Positions 44,184 through 53,506 of a stretch of DNA of 64,000 nt are shown here, piece by piece. The DNA comes from Oceaniferula spumae (lineage in GTDB: Bacteria > Verrucomicrobiota > Verrucomicrobiia > Verrucomicrobiales > Akkermansiaceae). A program made the position numbers and the translations under genes. The notes under the pieces were generated by a model, which had not been told where the DNA came from, made no database searches, and worked only from the letters and a program-made list of their open reading frames with translations. The number at the start of each line of letters is the position of its first letter. The first letter of the stretch is position 1. The DNA is taken from NCBI RefSeq assembly GCF_042849255.1, contig NZ_AP026866.1:248001-312000 (forward strand). The letters are read 5' to 3'.

Positions 44184-45059
44184 CTACTCCACATTCTGAA
44201 CCTGCTCGCGGATTTTTTCGAGCTCGGTCTTGGCGTTGACAATCAGCTGGGCGAGGGTGGCATCGTTTGCCTTTGAGCCAATGGTATTGAACTCTCGGTT
44301 CAGCTCTTGGCAGAGAAAGTCCAAGGGGCGACCTACAGGTTCGTCCATAGCCAGATACTCACGGAATTTTTCGAAATGTGAACGCAAACGGGTAATCTCT
44401 TCACTGATGTCACAGCGATCTGCAAAGAGTCCGATCTCCTTGAGTAGGCGATCATCATTGAGGTCGATTTCCAAGCCTGACTCCTTCAGTCTTCTGTGAA
44501 GTTGTTCACGATAATGTTGAACAACAGAAGGTGAGTGGCTGATGATTTCATCTGCGATGTTTTCAAGTATAGTCAGCCTGGCTTCGATATCGTCGTGCAG
44601 ATGCTGACCTTCGCTGGCTCGCATGGCAATCATCGCATCAAGAGCATCCTCAACGGCCGGTGTTACTGCTGCGGAGGCTTCTTCGGTTGTGGCTGATTCC
44701 TGATCGAATTCGAGAATGTCAGGTGTGCGTAGAAAATCAGCAGACGTCGCCTGCACTGGGCGGTCAATCACATCGGACAGCTCAGTGAATGCCGCTTCAA
44801 GTGCTCGAGCGCGTCGGGCATTGATCCGGATATGATCGCTGGCGCCTTCAGCTTGTTCCAGTTGGATGGAGAGGTTGACTCGGCCTCGTGAAAGTTTGGC
44901 GAGGGCGATTTTTCGAATGCCCGCTTCAAGCTCGGCATAGGCCCGGGGTAATTGAACCACTATCTCTCCCTGCTTGCGATTAACCGACGAGGCTTCCACT
45001 CGGGCTGCTAAAGTGCTGGTGGCGTGCTCGGCACGGCCGAAACCTGTCATGGAGTGCAT
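44184..45059 (-). CDS. yicC: YicC-family endoribonuclease
   Basis: A 291-residue YicC protein. It starts MHSMTGFGRAE, typical of the family, and ends in the DUF1732 part with LYDRCDISEEITRLRSH-like residues (ADRCDISEEI), GRPLDFLCQELNRE and SKANDA. YicC-like proteins have been described as endoribonucleases; in vivo roles are unclear. The gene is 30 bases downstream of tatC and 15 upstream of trpF. Confidence 0.92.
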   Translation of the reverse strand: MHSMTGFGRAEHATSTLAARVEASSVNRKQGEIVVQLPRAYAELEAGIRKIALAKLSRGRVNLSIQLEQAEGASDHIRINARRARALEAAFTELSDVIDRPVQATSADFLRTPDILEFDQESATTEEASAAVTPAVEDALDAMIAMRASEGQHLHDDIEARLTILENIADEIISHSPSVVQHYREQLHRRLKESGLEIDLNDDRLLKEIGLFADRCDISEEITRLRSHFEKFREYLAMDEPVGRPLDFLCQELNREFNTIGSKANDATLAQLIVNAKTELEKIREQVQNVE

Positions 45060-45089
45060 AGTGATATTCTGTTTTTAAATAATCCGAGC

Positions 45090-46610
45090 TTAGTCTGAGC
45101 GCTCTTCGTCTTTACTGCCGTCGTGTTTACGGATGTCGTCATCATCATCGTCGTCGATATCATCCGCTTCGGATTCATCGCTATCCTCAGGACGATAGGA
45201 CTCAGTGTAATCGACCTCGGTGTGCTCGTCATCTAACTCATCATCGCCGAAGTCGTAGGTGCCGTTATCTTCCTCGTCGCCTTCGTCCTCATCGTGGTCG
45301 AAGAGGTGCTCATGCTCACGGCGATAGATTTCCATCTGTTCATCGACGTCAATTTCATCTCCATCGTGATCAAAATAGTCGTCATGACTGTAGCTGGGAC
45401 CATCTGAATCCGAATCATAATCATCACCGTCCTCGTCATAGGCCGCGGTCAGCGGAGGGGCGGCTAACAATTTTTGACGTAACTCCTCTTGTTCAGCGAG
45501 TTCTGCTTCTCGTTCTTTCTTACGATGGAAATAGGCTAGCCAGATACAAATTTCATAGAGAAACACCATCGGCCCAGCCAACAGTAGCAGTGTGAAAGCA
45601 TCCGGGGTGGGGGTGATGATTGCGGCGATCACCACGATGGCAAGAATCGCATAAGAACGTGTGTTCTTCATGATCTCGTAGTTCAAAATGCCGAGCTTGA
45701 CCATGGTCATCACCACGACCGGTAATTCAAAACTTAGACCGAAGATCAGAGTGAACTGAGTAGCAAAGGAGATGTAATAGCCGATCCGCCATTCATTGGT
45801 GACTCCCATTTCCTGACTGTAGTTATAGAAGAAATCCAAGACCTTCGGCAGGACGAAGTAATAGGAGAACAGCACACCTGTTAGGAACAGACCGAAGCCA
45901 ATAATCATCGCCGGCCACATGGCTCGTTTCTCGTTACTCTTCAGTCCGGGTAGAATGAACTGGAGCGTGAATAGCAGCAGTAGAGGGAAGGAAATAACGA
46001 TGCCCGCTACCAGAGAAAGCTTGATAGAGAGCATGAATCCTTCCGTCGGATTCAACGCCTGCATGAGAACCAGTTTTCCTCGGGAGTCCACAGCGGCATC
46101 CGGTTGTTTGCCCTCTACCATCAACGCGGTCAGCTGTTCCTTGAGTTCTGGTTCAAGACCGGGCAAGCCCTCGATGAATTCCTCACCCTTGCCGTTGGTG
46201 TTTTCCATGTCGATGGCCGCTCGATAGAACACCACAGTTTCGGTATGGAATTTCAGGTTCCGTTCGCCATCGGGGTCGAGCAGCTTGTAGTAGTGTTCTC
46301 GCTGGGCAGGAGTGAATGAAGAGATGTCACGGGCGGCTTTCTTTGCCATTTCCCAAGTGTCCAAATCCAGCGGCACTGGTCCTTTGGGCATTTTGTCTTG
46401 TTGGCTTACTTGCCAGACTTGTTCCACCGGGCGACGAATGATCTCCATCAGTTCATTGCGGAAGACAAAGCAAACCGACATGGCGATCACCAAGGTCAGC
46501 ACAAGACGCGTGATGACCACACGTAGATCCTCCAAGTGCTCCAAGAAGGGCTTTTCCTCGTCCTGATGCGTTTTATCACGCAACTGGAATATTTTTTTCA
46601 GCACAAACAT
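45090..46610 (-). CDS. tatC: Sec-independent translocase TatC with large loop and acidic C-terminal tail
   Basis: A 506-residue TatC, about twice the normal length (near 250). The core is standard: FLEHLEDLR at the N-terminus, six transmembrane helices, FGLSFELPVV with the conserved Glu, and ITPTPDAFTLLLLAGPMVFLYE. Two additions are visible. Between helices 1 and 2 lies a loop of about 140 residues, far longer than in E. coli TatC. After about residue 390 there is a tail of about 115 residues consisting largely of Asp and Glu (for example DDIDDDDDDD). TatC receives twin-arginine signal peptides; the additions may alter substrate or TatB/A docking. No tatA or tatB gene is in the window. Confidence 0.9.
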   Translation of the reverse strand: MFVLKKIFQLRDKTHQDEEKPFLEHLEDLRVVITRLVLTLVIAMSVCFVFRNELMEIIRRPVEQVWQVSQQDKMPKGPVPLDLDTWEMAKKAARDISSFTPAQREHYYKLLDPDGERNLKFHTETVVFYRAAIDMENTNGKGEEFIEGLPGLEPELKEQLTALMVEGKQPDAAVDSRGKLVLMQALNPTEGFMLSIKLSLVAGIVISFPLLLLFTLQFILPGLKSNEKRAMWPAMIIGFGLFLTGVLFSYYFVLPKVLDFFYNYSQEMGVTNEWRIGYYISFATQFTLIFGLSFELPVVVMTMVKLGILNYEIMKNTRSYAILAIVVIAAIITPTPDAFTLLLLAGPMVFLYEICIWLAYFHRKKEREAELAEQEELRQKLLAAPPLTAAYDEDGDDYDSDSDGPSYSHDDYFDHDGDEIDVDEQMEIYRREHEHLFDHDEDEGDEEDNGTYDFGDDELDDEHTEVDYTESYRPEDSDESEADDIDDDDDDDIRKHDGSKDEERSD

Positions 46611-46690
46611 GCGGCGACGGGCATGTCTTTAGCCTATCAGGGGGCGATCACGAAGAAGAAATCTGGAGGAAATGAGCTATGGCCGATGAA

Positions 46691-47305
46691 TCACACCACT
46701 GGCTTTTCCTGACCTCGTTTTTTGAGGCCTGAAATGCCGCGGCGGATGATTCCCCAAGTGCGTCTGGAGAGCCAAATGGCGAGGATCACCACTGCGAGAA
46801 AAACAAAGAAGGAAACCACTGGGGCCAGCGCCATCAAACCCAGTCCGCCGAGCACAAGGCCATCTTCACTCAGACTGGCGACTGTGTTTGATACTGGTTC
46901 GGGGGACATATTGATCAGCAAACGACCACCAGCCTTAGTGGCATGAGTGATCAGTGTAGTGCCTCCGCCGAGCAGTGCGGCAATGACAGAAACGACAGGA
47001 TCCATTTCTCCCAGAGCGGCCAAGGCTAGCAGTGTGCCGCCAATCGGCCGGATGAAGGTGTGCACAGCATCCCAGCTGCTGTCTAGCCACGGTATTTTAT
47101 CGGCAAAGAATTCAATGAGGAAAAATACGCCTGACACACCAATGATCCACGGGTTCTCAAGAATGGCCAAGCTCTCGTATTTCTCCGCCAGATCGACCCA
47201 ATTGAAACGGATCGCCAGCCCGGCCAGAAAGGTGGTCAGGTAGAGATTGATTCCAGAAAGTGTTGCAAAGCCGAGCGCAACACCTAGCAACGAAAGAGTT
47301 TCCAT
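46691..47305 (-). CDS. DUF4126 membrane protein
   Basis: A 204-residue integral membrane protein of the DUF4126 family, with several hydrophobic segments. It opens with LLGVALGFATLSGINLYLTTF and has a conserved DAVHTFIRPIGG and LLGGGTTLITHATKAGGR. It resembles small transporter-like proteins; the function is unknown. No partner gene is obvious. Confidence 0.85.
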   Translation of the reverse strand: METLSLLGVALGFATLSGINLYLTTFLAGLAIRFNWVDLAEKYESLAILENPWIIGVSGVFFLIEFFADKIPWLDSSWDAVHTFIRPIGGTLLALAALGEMDPVVSVIAALLGGGTTLITHATKAGGRLLINMSPEPVSNTVASLSEDGLVLGGLGLMALAPVVSFFVFLAVVILAIWLSRRTWGIIRRGISGLKKRGQEKPVV

Positions 47306-47401
47306 GACTCTGACTTTAGCCTATAACAAGCATTCCGCGATGGGAAAATGAGAGCGATTTTATAAGCGCAAACTGCGTAGGCTCTCGCAATGGCACCATA
47401 A

Positions 47402-47432
47402 AAAAGCCCTCCGCGATCACGGAGGGCTTTTG
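47402..47432 (-). terminator. Rho-independent terminator after PEP-CTERM gene
   Basis: A 12-bp stem AAAAGCCCTCCG / CGGAGGGCTTTT around CGATCA, with T's on the minus strand. It ends the PEP-CTERM transcript before the DUF4126 gene. Confidence 0.88.
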
Positions 47433-47460
47433 GATTAGAAGATTTTAACTTTGAAATGGA

Positions 47461-48069
47461 TTACTTGCGGCGTCGAAGAACCAGAGTAAGACCACCAAGA
47501 CCGAGCAAAGCCGCAGATGAGGGCTCTGGCACTGGTGTGAAGACAGCAGAGGGGTTGGAGACTGTGAGTTGCTGATTGGTTGCTGTTGAACTCGTGCCTG
47601 TGAAGCGGATGACAGCAATTTGGTCTGTGCTAGCCCCAATGGTGAACGATGCAACTTGGCCAGGCGAATTAAGAACTGGGTCAAATGATTCAGAGTCTAC
47701 CGCACTCGCTGGAACCCAGAGATCGAAATTGGCTATAGTTTGGGCAGTCCCTGCGTCATTGTTGCCGGCACCCGCTTGGGCGATTTCTCCATTCGCATAT
47801 TGTCCAATATATTCGATAGTCAGGGAAGTGGAATCGAAGTTGCCGAAAGTTGCAGAGAGGTCGAGCGTGCCACCTAAGATGGAGCCAGGGCCAAGATCAA
47901 ATGTAAGATAGGTGACAAGGAAATTATCGAATGATCTGACTACTGTGACGTCGTCGTTTACAGTATCAAAAGCCACCAGATGTGTTCCAGAGCCAACGAG
48001 GGTGGCACCTGTCAAAGAAGCTAATGAGGAGAGCCCAACTAGCGACATAGTAAGTAGTGTTTTTTTCAT
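47461..48069 (-). CDS. Second PEP-CTERM surface protein
   Basis: About 202 residues from the ATG at 48069, which gives a proper signal peptide (KKTLLTMSLVGLSSLASLTGA); a longer frame from 48132 would add 21 residues without signal character. The mature body is Asp/Thr/Ser-rich and beta-type, with no motif I recognise. The C-terminal anchor is PVPEPSSAALLGLGGLTLV then RRRK, nearly the same as the anchor of the protein at 8450. It is presumably a substrate of the same exosortase. It ends in its own strong terminator. Confidence 0.85.
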   Translation of the reverse strand: MKKTLLTMSLVGLSSLASLTGATLVGSGTHLVAFDTVNDDVTVVRSFDNFLVTYLTFDLGPGSILGGTLDLSATFGNFDSTSLTIEYIGQYANGEIAQAGAGNNDAGTAQTIANFDLWVPASAVDSESFDPVLNSPGQVASFTIGASTDQIAVIRFTGTSSTATNQQLTVSNPSAVFTPVPEPSSAALLGLGGLTLVLRRRK

Positions 48070-48216
48070 ATTGAGACAATGTGTTATGTCGTTTCCAGAA
48101 AGTAGGACGACGTTCTGTTGGCAGGCTACCAATTTAAACGCTCATTGGGAACAGCTTTGATTCCACAACATGATGTCTCAAATCCACATCAGACTCAACT
48201 TTGGCAGTTCAGGTTT

Positions 48217-48807
48217 TCAACAGCTACATAGCTCCTGCACAGCAGACTGAACCTGTTCCACATTTTGCTCCGCATCGATCACGTGCGCGAAAGGTTCATC
48301 AGCAAGGCTGAGGAAAAGGTCGCGGCAATACTGGAGGTTTTCTTTTTTTTCAAACTCATTGGCGGCTCCGTCCCGCACACCGATGCGTTTCAGCGCGACA
48401 TCAACATCGAGATCCAGAATGATAAGCAGGTCTGGAACCGGTGCGAAGGCCTCGTTCTTACGGCGGATCTCAGTGGGGTCGAGACCACGAGCCCCTTGGT
48501 AGGCCATGCTGGAAAAGTAATACCGATCGAGAATGACGATGCCTCCACGCTCCACGGTCGGGGTAATCAGTTCCTCGACATGCTGCTGCCGATCCTTGAG
48601 GAAATAATCCAGTTCATCGTCGATCGTCAGTCGGCCCGTCGTGGCGCTTTCGCGGAGTTTCTTGCCCCATGGGCCATTGGTTGGTTCGTGGCTCTGCACC
48701 ACTTCATGGCCTTGGGTGCGGAGTGCCTCGGCTAAAAGCGTGGCCTGAGTAGACTTACCAGTGCCATCGATACCTTCGATGACGATGAGTTTTCCAAGTG
48801 ATGACAT
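48217..48807 (-). CDS. tmk: Thymidylate kinase
   Basis: dTMP kinase that makes dTDP for DNA synthesis. The P-loop is IEGIDGTGKST at the N-terminus, followed by SHEPTNGPWGK and the DRYYFSSMAYQGARG block. The frame extends to 48837, but the ATG at 48807 puts the P-loop at the usual position and leaves 14 bases from the moeB stop. About 196 residues, a normal size. Confidence 0.92.
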   Translation of the reverse strand: MSSLGKLIVIEGIDGTGKSTQATLLAEALRTQGHEVVQSHEPTNGPWGKKLRESATTGRLTIDDELDYFLKDRQQHVEELITPTVERGGIVILDRYYFSSMAYQGARGLDPTEIRRKNEAFAPVPDLLIILDLDVDVALKRIGVRDGAANEFEKKENLQYCRDLFLSLADEPFAHVIDAEQNVEQVQSAVQELCSC

Positions 48808-48821
48808 GCTCGTCCTGTGAA

Positions 48822-49937
48822 TTACATTTTCAGCCAAGCGTCCATGCCACCAGCGACGTTATAGACGTTGGTAAATCCATCGTTGATCAGGAATTCAGCT
48901 GCGTGTGCGCTGCGGCCACCAGATTTGCAGTGGATTAAGATCTCCTTATCACGCCCCATTTTTTCCAGTTCTGGTATAATTGATGGGAACTCGGCCAGTG
49001 GCACCAGTCTGGCCTCTGGGATATTTGCAACATCATGCTCCCAAGTCTCGCGGACATCGATGAGGATGCCGTCAAAGTCAGGTGTCAATTTATCACGTAG
49101 TTCAGCTACAGAAATTTCAGGAGGGCCGGATGCTGGGCTGGGTACGCCGCAGAAGTTTTCGTAATTCACAAGTTCAGTAATGGTGGGATGGTCGCCGCAG
49201 AGCGGGCATTGGGGATCGCGTTTGAGCTTAAATTCACGGAATCGTGTTTGCAAGGCATCGTAATGGAGAAGTCTGCCCAATGGTGGTTCGCCTGCGCCGA
49301 GCAAGAGTTTGATCGCCTCCATGGCCTGCAGACTGCCGACGATTCCGGGCAAGACTCCTAACACACCTGCCTCGGCGCAGCTCGGCACGCTGCCAGGATC
49401 GGGAGGTTGGGGGAGCATGCAGCGATAGCATGGACCGCCAAGGTGGGGAGCGAAAACGCTCAACTGGCCTTCAAAACGAAAAATCGAAGCGTAGATGTTA
49501 GGTTTTTTCAGCAGCACCGCCACATCGTTACTCAGATAACGGGTAGGGAAGTTGTCCGTGCCATCGATGATCACATCGTAGTCTTTGGCAATTTCCATCG
49601 CGTTCTCCGCAGTGAAATTGACCGGATATTTGTCAACTCGCACATGAGGATTGATTTCCTTGAGTCTGGCTTCGGCACTATCAAGTTTGCTTTCGCCAAG
49701 TGTGGACTGGCCATGTAAAATCTGCCGTTGCAAATTGGACAGCTCGACCACATCAGAGTCCACCAATCCCAGCCGACCGACGCCTGCTGCAGCGAGATAG
49801 AGCGTGGCCGGTGAGCCGAGTCCGCCGGCACCGATACACAACACAGAACTGTCCTTGAGCCGTTGCTGGCCTTCCTCACCTACTTGCGAGAGGCTGAAAT
49901 GCCGTGCGTAGCGGGCTTTCTCTTCCTTGCTGAGCAT
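48822..49937 (-). CDS. moeB: MoeB/ThiF adenylyltransferase fused to rhodanese
   Basis: A 371-residue E1-like enzyme with a C-terminal rhodanese domain. The adenylation half has VLCIGAGGLGSPATLYLAAAGVG, DGTDNFPTRY, Zn-site Cys pairs (CYRCM, CPLC) and PSCAEAGVLGVLPG. The rhodanese half (from about 270) has ILIDVRETWEHD and the active Cys in HCKSGGRSAH. It activates the C-terminal Gly of MoaD or ThiS and may transfer sulfur. No MoaD or ThiS gene is in the window. It lies 14 bases upstream of tmk on the same strand. Confidence 0.92.
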   Translation of the reverse strand: MLSKEEKARYARHFSLSQVGEEGQQRLKDSSVLCIGAGGLGSPATLYLAAAGVGRLGLVDSDVVELSNLQRQILHGQSTLGESKLDSAEARLKEINPHVRVDKYPVNFTAENAMEIAKDYDVIIDGTDNFPTRYLSNDVAVLLKKPNIYASIFRFEGQLSVFAPHLGGPCYRCMLPQPPDPGSVPSCAEAGVLGVLPGIVGSLQAMEAIKLLLGAGEPPLGRLLHYDALQTRFREFKLKRDPQCPLCGDHPTITELVNYENFCGVPSPASGPPEISVAELRDKLTPDFDGILIDVRETWEHDVANIPEARLVPLAEFPSIIPELEKMGRDKEILIHCKSGGRSAHAAEFLINDGFTNVYNVAGGMDAWLKM

Positions 49938-49977
49938 GGATGGACACTAAGGGCAGCTGGATGCCAAGGTAAACAGA

Positions 49978-52900
49978 TTAGTTGGTCGTTTTCTCTGTAT
50001 CAGTGGATTTCCCAGGAACCGGTTGATTCACCGTCGGGGTGCCGGGTGTTTCAGGTTGGCTGGGCTTCTTTTCATCGGAATGACTGCGATAATGAGCCCT
50101 TGGACCACTCTTGGCTTGGTCAGCTTCGGCAAGCAAGACCGTGACTGCCTTCTCTAACTGGTGATCAATTCCCGCGCTGAGTTCTCCTGGCTTGTTCCAG
50201 ATGACAAAATGAGGTTCAGCTCCATTGAGTTCCATATCTTGGCCTGTGGCGCTGCTAAACCAGCCGCGGAACGGCAGCCGCATAGTCGCCCCCATGATGT
50301 TGGCACTGCCAGTGGAAATTACACCGCCTGCTGTAGCCACACCCACGATTTTTCCACGATCAAGGTTGCGGATGGCGTGAGCGAAAATCTCGGCATTGGA
50401 AAAGCTGTTCTGATTACAAAGAACGATGATCGGCTTGTTCCACGTAGCATAAACAATCCTGTCCTGCGGGTATCCCACGCCACCATTGCGAGGAATCGTG
50501 AAAGCGTGGCGTGGTTGACAGAGTGCAGTCAGTAAGTGGTCTGAAGTGAATCCACCACCGTTGTCACGGACATCGATCACGATACCTTTTTTACCCGCTC
50601 CTTGTTCATACAGGTGATGCTCGAACTGCTCAAACTCGTCCCACATCATGCGGGCTACGTGGATGTATCCGAGTTTGCCGCCGGAGAGTTTATCGACAGC
50701 CGCCTCGGTCTCATCGATTTGGGCGTCTTTGACTAAGTTCCGAGCCGCTGCGTAACTAATCGGCTGAACTTTGACCTGACGTTCCTCTCCTTGAGCATCC
50801 TCTACGGTTAACCAGACTGGATCAGAGAGACGGCGATTTAATACATCTGTTAGTGGGGTATCAGATGACACTTCTTCATAGCCCACCTTAGTGATGAGTT
50901 CGCCCGGAGAAATCTCGGAGATACTTCTGGTGGCAGGGCTGTTAGGAATGACCGACGAGACTCTCCACCCCTTGCCTTCGTGATCGGCGTCAAAGCGCAC
51001 ACCGAAATGCACGGTTTCCTCTTTCCAAAGGGCACGAGGTTTCCATGGTTCAGGCCACGTGGGGGAACGGAAACCCATATGTGAGGCATTGAGTTCACCT
51101 AACATCATGTTGGCGATCCGGTCGAAAACGAGAGAGGTTGGGGCAGTAGCGGCCATGTCTTCGTATTTTTCACGGACTTTATTCCAATCGCGATTATTCA
51201 TCGAAGGATCATAAAACTGATCGCGCATCACATTCCATGCGGTGCGGAAGGTCATGCGTTTCCAGTTTTCAGGATCGCGGTAGGTGTAGATCGTGAACGG
51301 GTATTTGACATTCTTGCCGCTGGCGAGGACCGCTGGGACGCCATCCGATAGCCAGAAGAGTCTACCTCTCGAATCCATCCGAATAGGAACACCCGTTGCC
51401 TCGGCGAACTTGCTGGTCTTTCCTCCGGGCTTAGCCTCGATGGCATAGGTTGTTTTTCCAGATCTGGACTGGAACAATATCTTTTTGGAGTCGCTGTTCC
51501 ATATCACCCTGAGAGGAGTCGCACCTTTCACCTCCAAACGATTGATGCGCTGTGAGATGTTTTTGAAGTCGAAGGTTTCTTCTTCCTCAGGCTTCTTTTT
51601 ATCTTTGGTGAGAGTCTCGATCGCTTTTTTCACGACCTTCTTAGCGGTATCCTTGTAGCTAGGATCTTTCTCCATGGCTTTGCGCGCACGCTCGCGGGTT
51701 TCACCATCGGTATCCTTGGCCTCGTCCGAGCGATAGAGGTCTACATAGAAGAGGTCGTAGTTCTCTTTGTGGTGACGACCAACAAAAGCCAACCTGCGCC
51801 CATCTGGTGACCACGCAGGAGAAAAGTCATTGTCAGGGTGACGACTGATGTTCACCGGGGCGCTGGCTCCATCGGCCGCGACGATGTAAATGTCTGAGTT
51901 GAAATCGTCATCCTGCACGGCGTATGCGATCCATTTTCCATCGGGTGACCACTTGACGTTAGGCATATCCCAAGATTCCAGAATTCTTGCAGGTTTGCTG
52001 CCATCAGCCTCACAAACCCAGAGATTGCCGGGGAAGGTGGTGTAGGCAATTTTTTTACCATCCGGGCTTGGGATGACACTGGTCGGACGGCTTTCGGCCT
52101 TTACGATGACGGTGTGTTTGCACTGCTTCGCCTCCCACCAGTATTTGTTAGGGTTGGTTTTTACCAAGCGGCGAATTTCGGTATTGATGCCATCATCGTG
52201 AATGTAGAGCACGGACTTTCCATCATGGGAAAACCACACATCCTTCTCATGGCCAGGAGTGCTGGTGAGTCTGTTAGGTTTTTTGAGGATGGTATCCATG
52301 GCCCAGAGATCACCACGGGCAGTGAAGATCGTTTCCAGTCCACTGGGGGAGAAAGTTACGTCGCTGGTCTTCTTGATGACCATCTCGTGCGGTTCATCCA
52401 TGTCCAGGTCTTCATTGTGCCACAGCTTGAGTTTCTTGGGCTCAGCAGGTTGATCCGAGTCTGACGTGGTGAGGGGCAGCACGTAGAGGTCAAAAAGGTG
52501 CCGGAAAATCATCGTTGAACCATCGCGTGAAATAGCGGGTTGCATCACGCTGTCATCATCGAAAAAGGTGATCTGCTTGTTACTATTATCCGCGTTATTG
52601 TAATACCAAAGATTGAAACCGTTAGGGCTTCCGCAGGTGTAGTAAAACCCATTGCCTTTCAGATCAAAAACCGGATTACGGCAGCCGAACTCATTGCTAA
52701 CAGGTTGTTCAAAAACATCCTGACCGTCTTTGTTAGTTTTCCAAGTCCAGACCTGACTGGCTTGAGTGCCATGATATCCCTTGCGATATCGCGGAGCTCC
52801 TTCGCGCGTGAAGATCACAGACTTTCCATCGGCAGAATACCGACCGTTCTGTGCGTGGGCGTCGAAGATTTCTTTCTCCGGTGACTTGCCATCGATCCCA

Positions 52901-53337
52901 ACCTGGAAAAGTCGATATGGCCTCGCGCCGTAATTATCGCGGATGCCTTGGACGAGGATCGATTTTCCGTCAGGAGAAATGTCTTGGAGAATGGCTCCTT
53001 CAGAATGGAACGTCAGTTGTCGTGCAGCACCGCCTGAACTGGACATGATGAAGGCCTGATAGTTGCCCTCACGCATGCTGCCGAAACAGATCGATTTTCC
53101 ATCAGTCGTGAACCGTGGAGCAAAGTCCCGTGCCGGGTGAGTGGTCAGTCGCCGTGCCTCACCTCCTTCCACAGACGCTGACCAAATATCATCCTGCCAG
53201 GAAAAGACGATGGTGGAGCCGTCTGGGGAAATATCCGGGTAATACGCCATGCGGATCGGCTGGGCGGCGTGCGCTGCTATCGTGAGCAGAGCGGAAAGAA
53301 AAAACGGAGAGAGGAGAGTGGCAAGACGAGGAAACAT
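49978..53337 (-). CDS. Exported Tricorn-like protease (PD40/PDZ/S41)
   Basis: About 1119 residues from the ATG at 53337, directly before a signal peptide (FPRLATLLSPFFLSALLTIAAHA); the frame continues to 53421. The N-terminal two-thirds are WD40/PD40-type beta-propeller repeats (for example DISPDGSTIVFSWQ, WSPDGKWIAYA, WSPDGRRLAFV), followed by a core-1 region, a PDZ domain (ISPGELITKVGYEE) and an S41 peptidase domain. The likely nucleophile Ser is in NQNSFSNAEIFAHAI, with GGGFTSDHLL before it. Archaeal Tricorn is cytosolic; this one is predicted to be exported, so it may degrade peptides in the periplasm or outside. It is the last gene before a promoter-type gap on this strand. Confidence 0.85.
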   Translation of the reverse strand: MFPRLATLLSPFFLSALLTIAAHAAQPIRMAYYPDISPDGSTIVFSWQDDIWSASVEGGEARRLTTHPARDFAPRFTTDGKSICFGSMREGNYQAFIMSSSGGAARQLTFHSEGAILQDISPDGKSILVQGIRDNYGARPYRLFQVGIDGKSPEKEIFDAHAQNGRYSADGKSVIFTREGAPRYRKGYHGTQASQVWTWKTNKDGQDVFEQPVSNEFGCRNPVFDLKGNGFYYTCGSPNGFNLWYYNNADNSNKQITFFDDDSVMQPAISRDGSTMIFRHLFDLYVLPLTTSDSDQPAEPKKLKLWHNEDLDMDEPHEMVIKKTSDVTFSPSGLETIFTARGDLWAMDTILKKPNRLTSTPGHEKDVWFSHDGKSVLYIHDDGINTEIRRLVKTNPNKYWWEAKQCKHTVIVKAESRPTSVIPSPDGKKIAYTTFPGNLWVCEADGSKPARILESWDMPNVKWSPDGKWIAYAVQDDDFNSDIYIVAADGASAPVNISRHPDNDFSPAWSPDGRRLAFVGRHHKENYDLFYVDLYRSDEAKDTDGETRERARKAMEKDPSYKDTAKKVVKKAIETLTKDKKKPEEEETFDFKNISQRINRLEVKGATPLRVIWNSDSKKILFQSRSGKTTYAIEAKPGGKTSKFAEATGVPIRMDSRGRLFWLSDGVPAVLASGKNVKYPFTIYTYRDPENWKRMTFRTAWNVMRDQFYDPSMNNRDWNKVREKYEDMAATAPTSLVFDRIANMMLGELNASHMGFRSPTWPEPWKPRALWKEETVHFGVRFDADHEGKGWRVSSVIPNSPATRSISEISPGELITKVGYEEVSSDTPLTDVLNRRLSDPVWLTVEDAQGEERQVKVQPISYAAARNLVKDAQIDETEAAVDKLSGGKLGYIHVARMMWDEFEQFEHHLYEQGAGKKGIVIDVRDNGGGFTSDHLLTALCQPRHAFTIPRNGGVGYPQDRIVYATWNKPIIVLCNQNSFSNAEIFAHAIRNLDRGKIVGVATAGGVISTGSANIMGATMRLPFRGWFSSATGQDMELNGAEPHFVIWNKPGELSAGIDHQLEKAVTVLLAEADQAKSGPRAHYRSHSDEKKPSQPETPGTPTVNQPVPGKSTDTEKTTN

Positions 53338-53506
53338 ATGGAGTGGCGGATGATGTGGTGGATTAGCGGCACGCACTCTGGTACTTGTGTGCGCATTTAA
53401 TAATTCCGCCATCTGAGGCATTGCTCCTCCGATAGCGTACGTACCAGTCTGTGCTTTTAACCACAGTTGGCGGAAGGTCAGTGAATACTACGTTGAGTAT
53501 TGCTGA

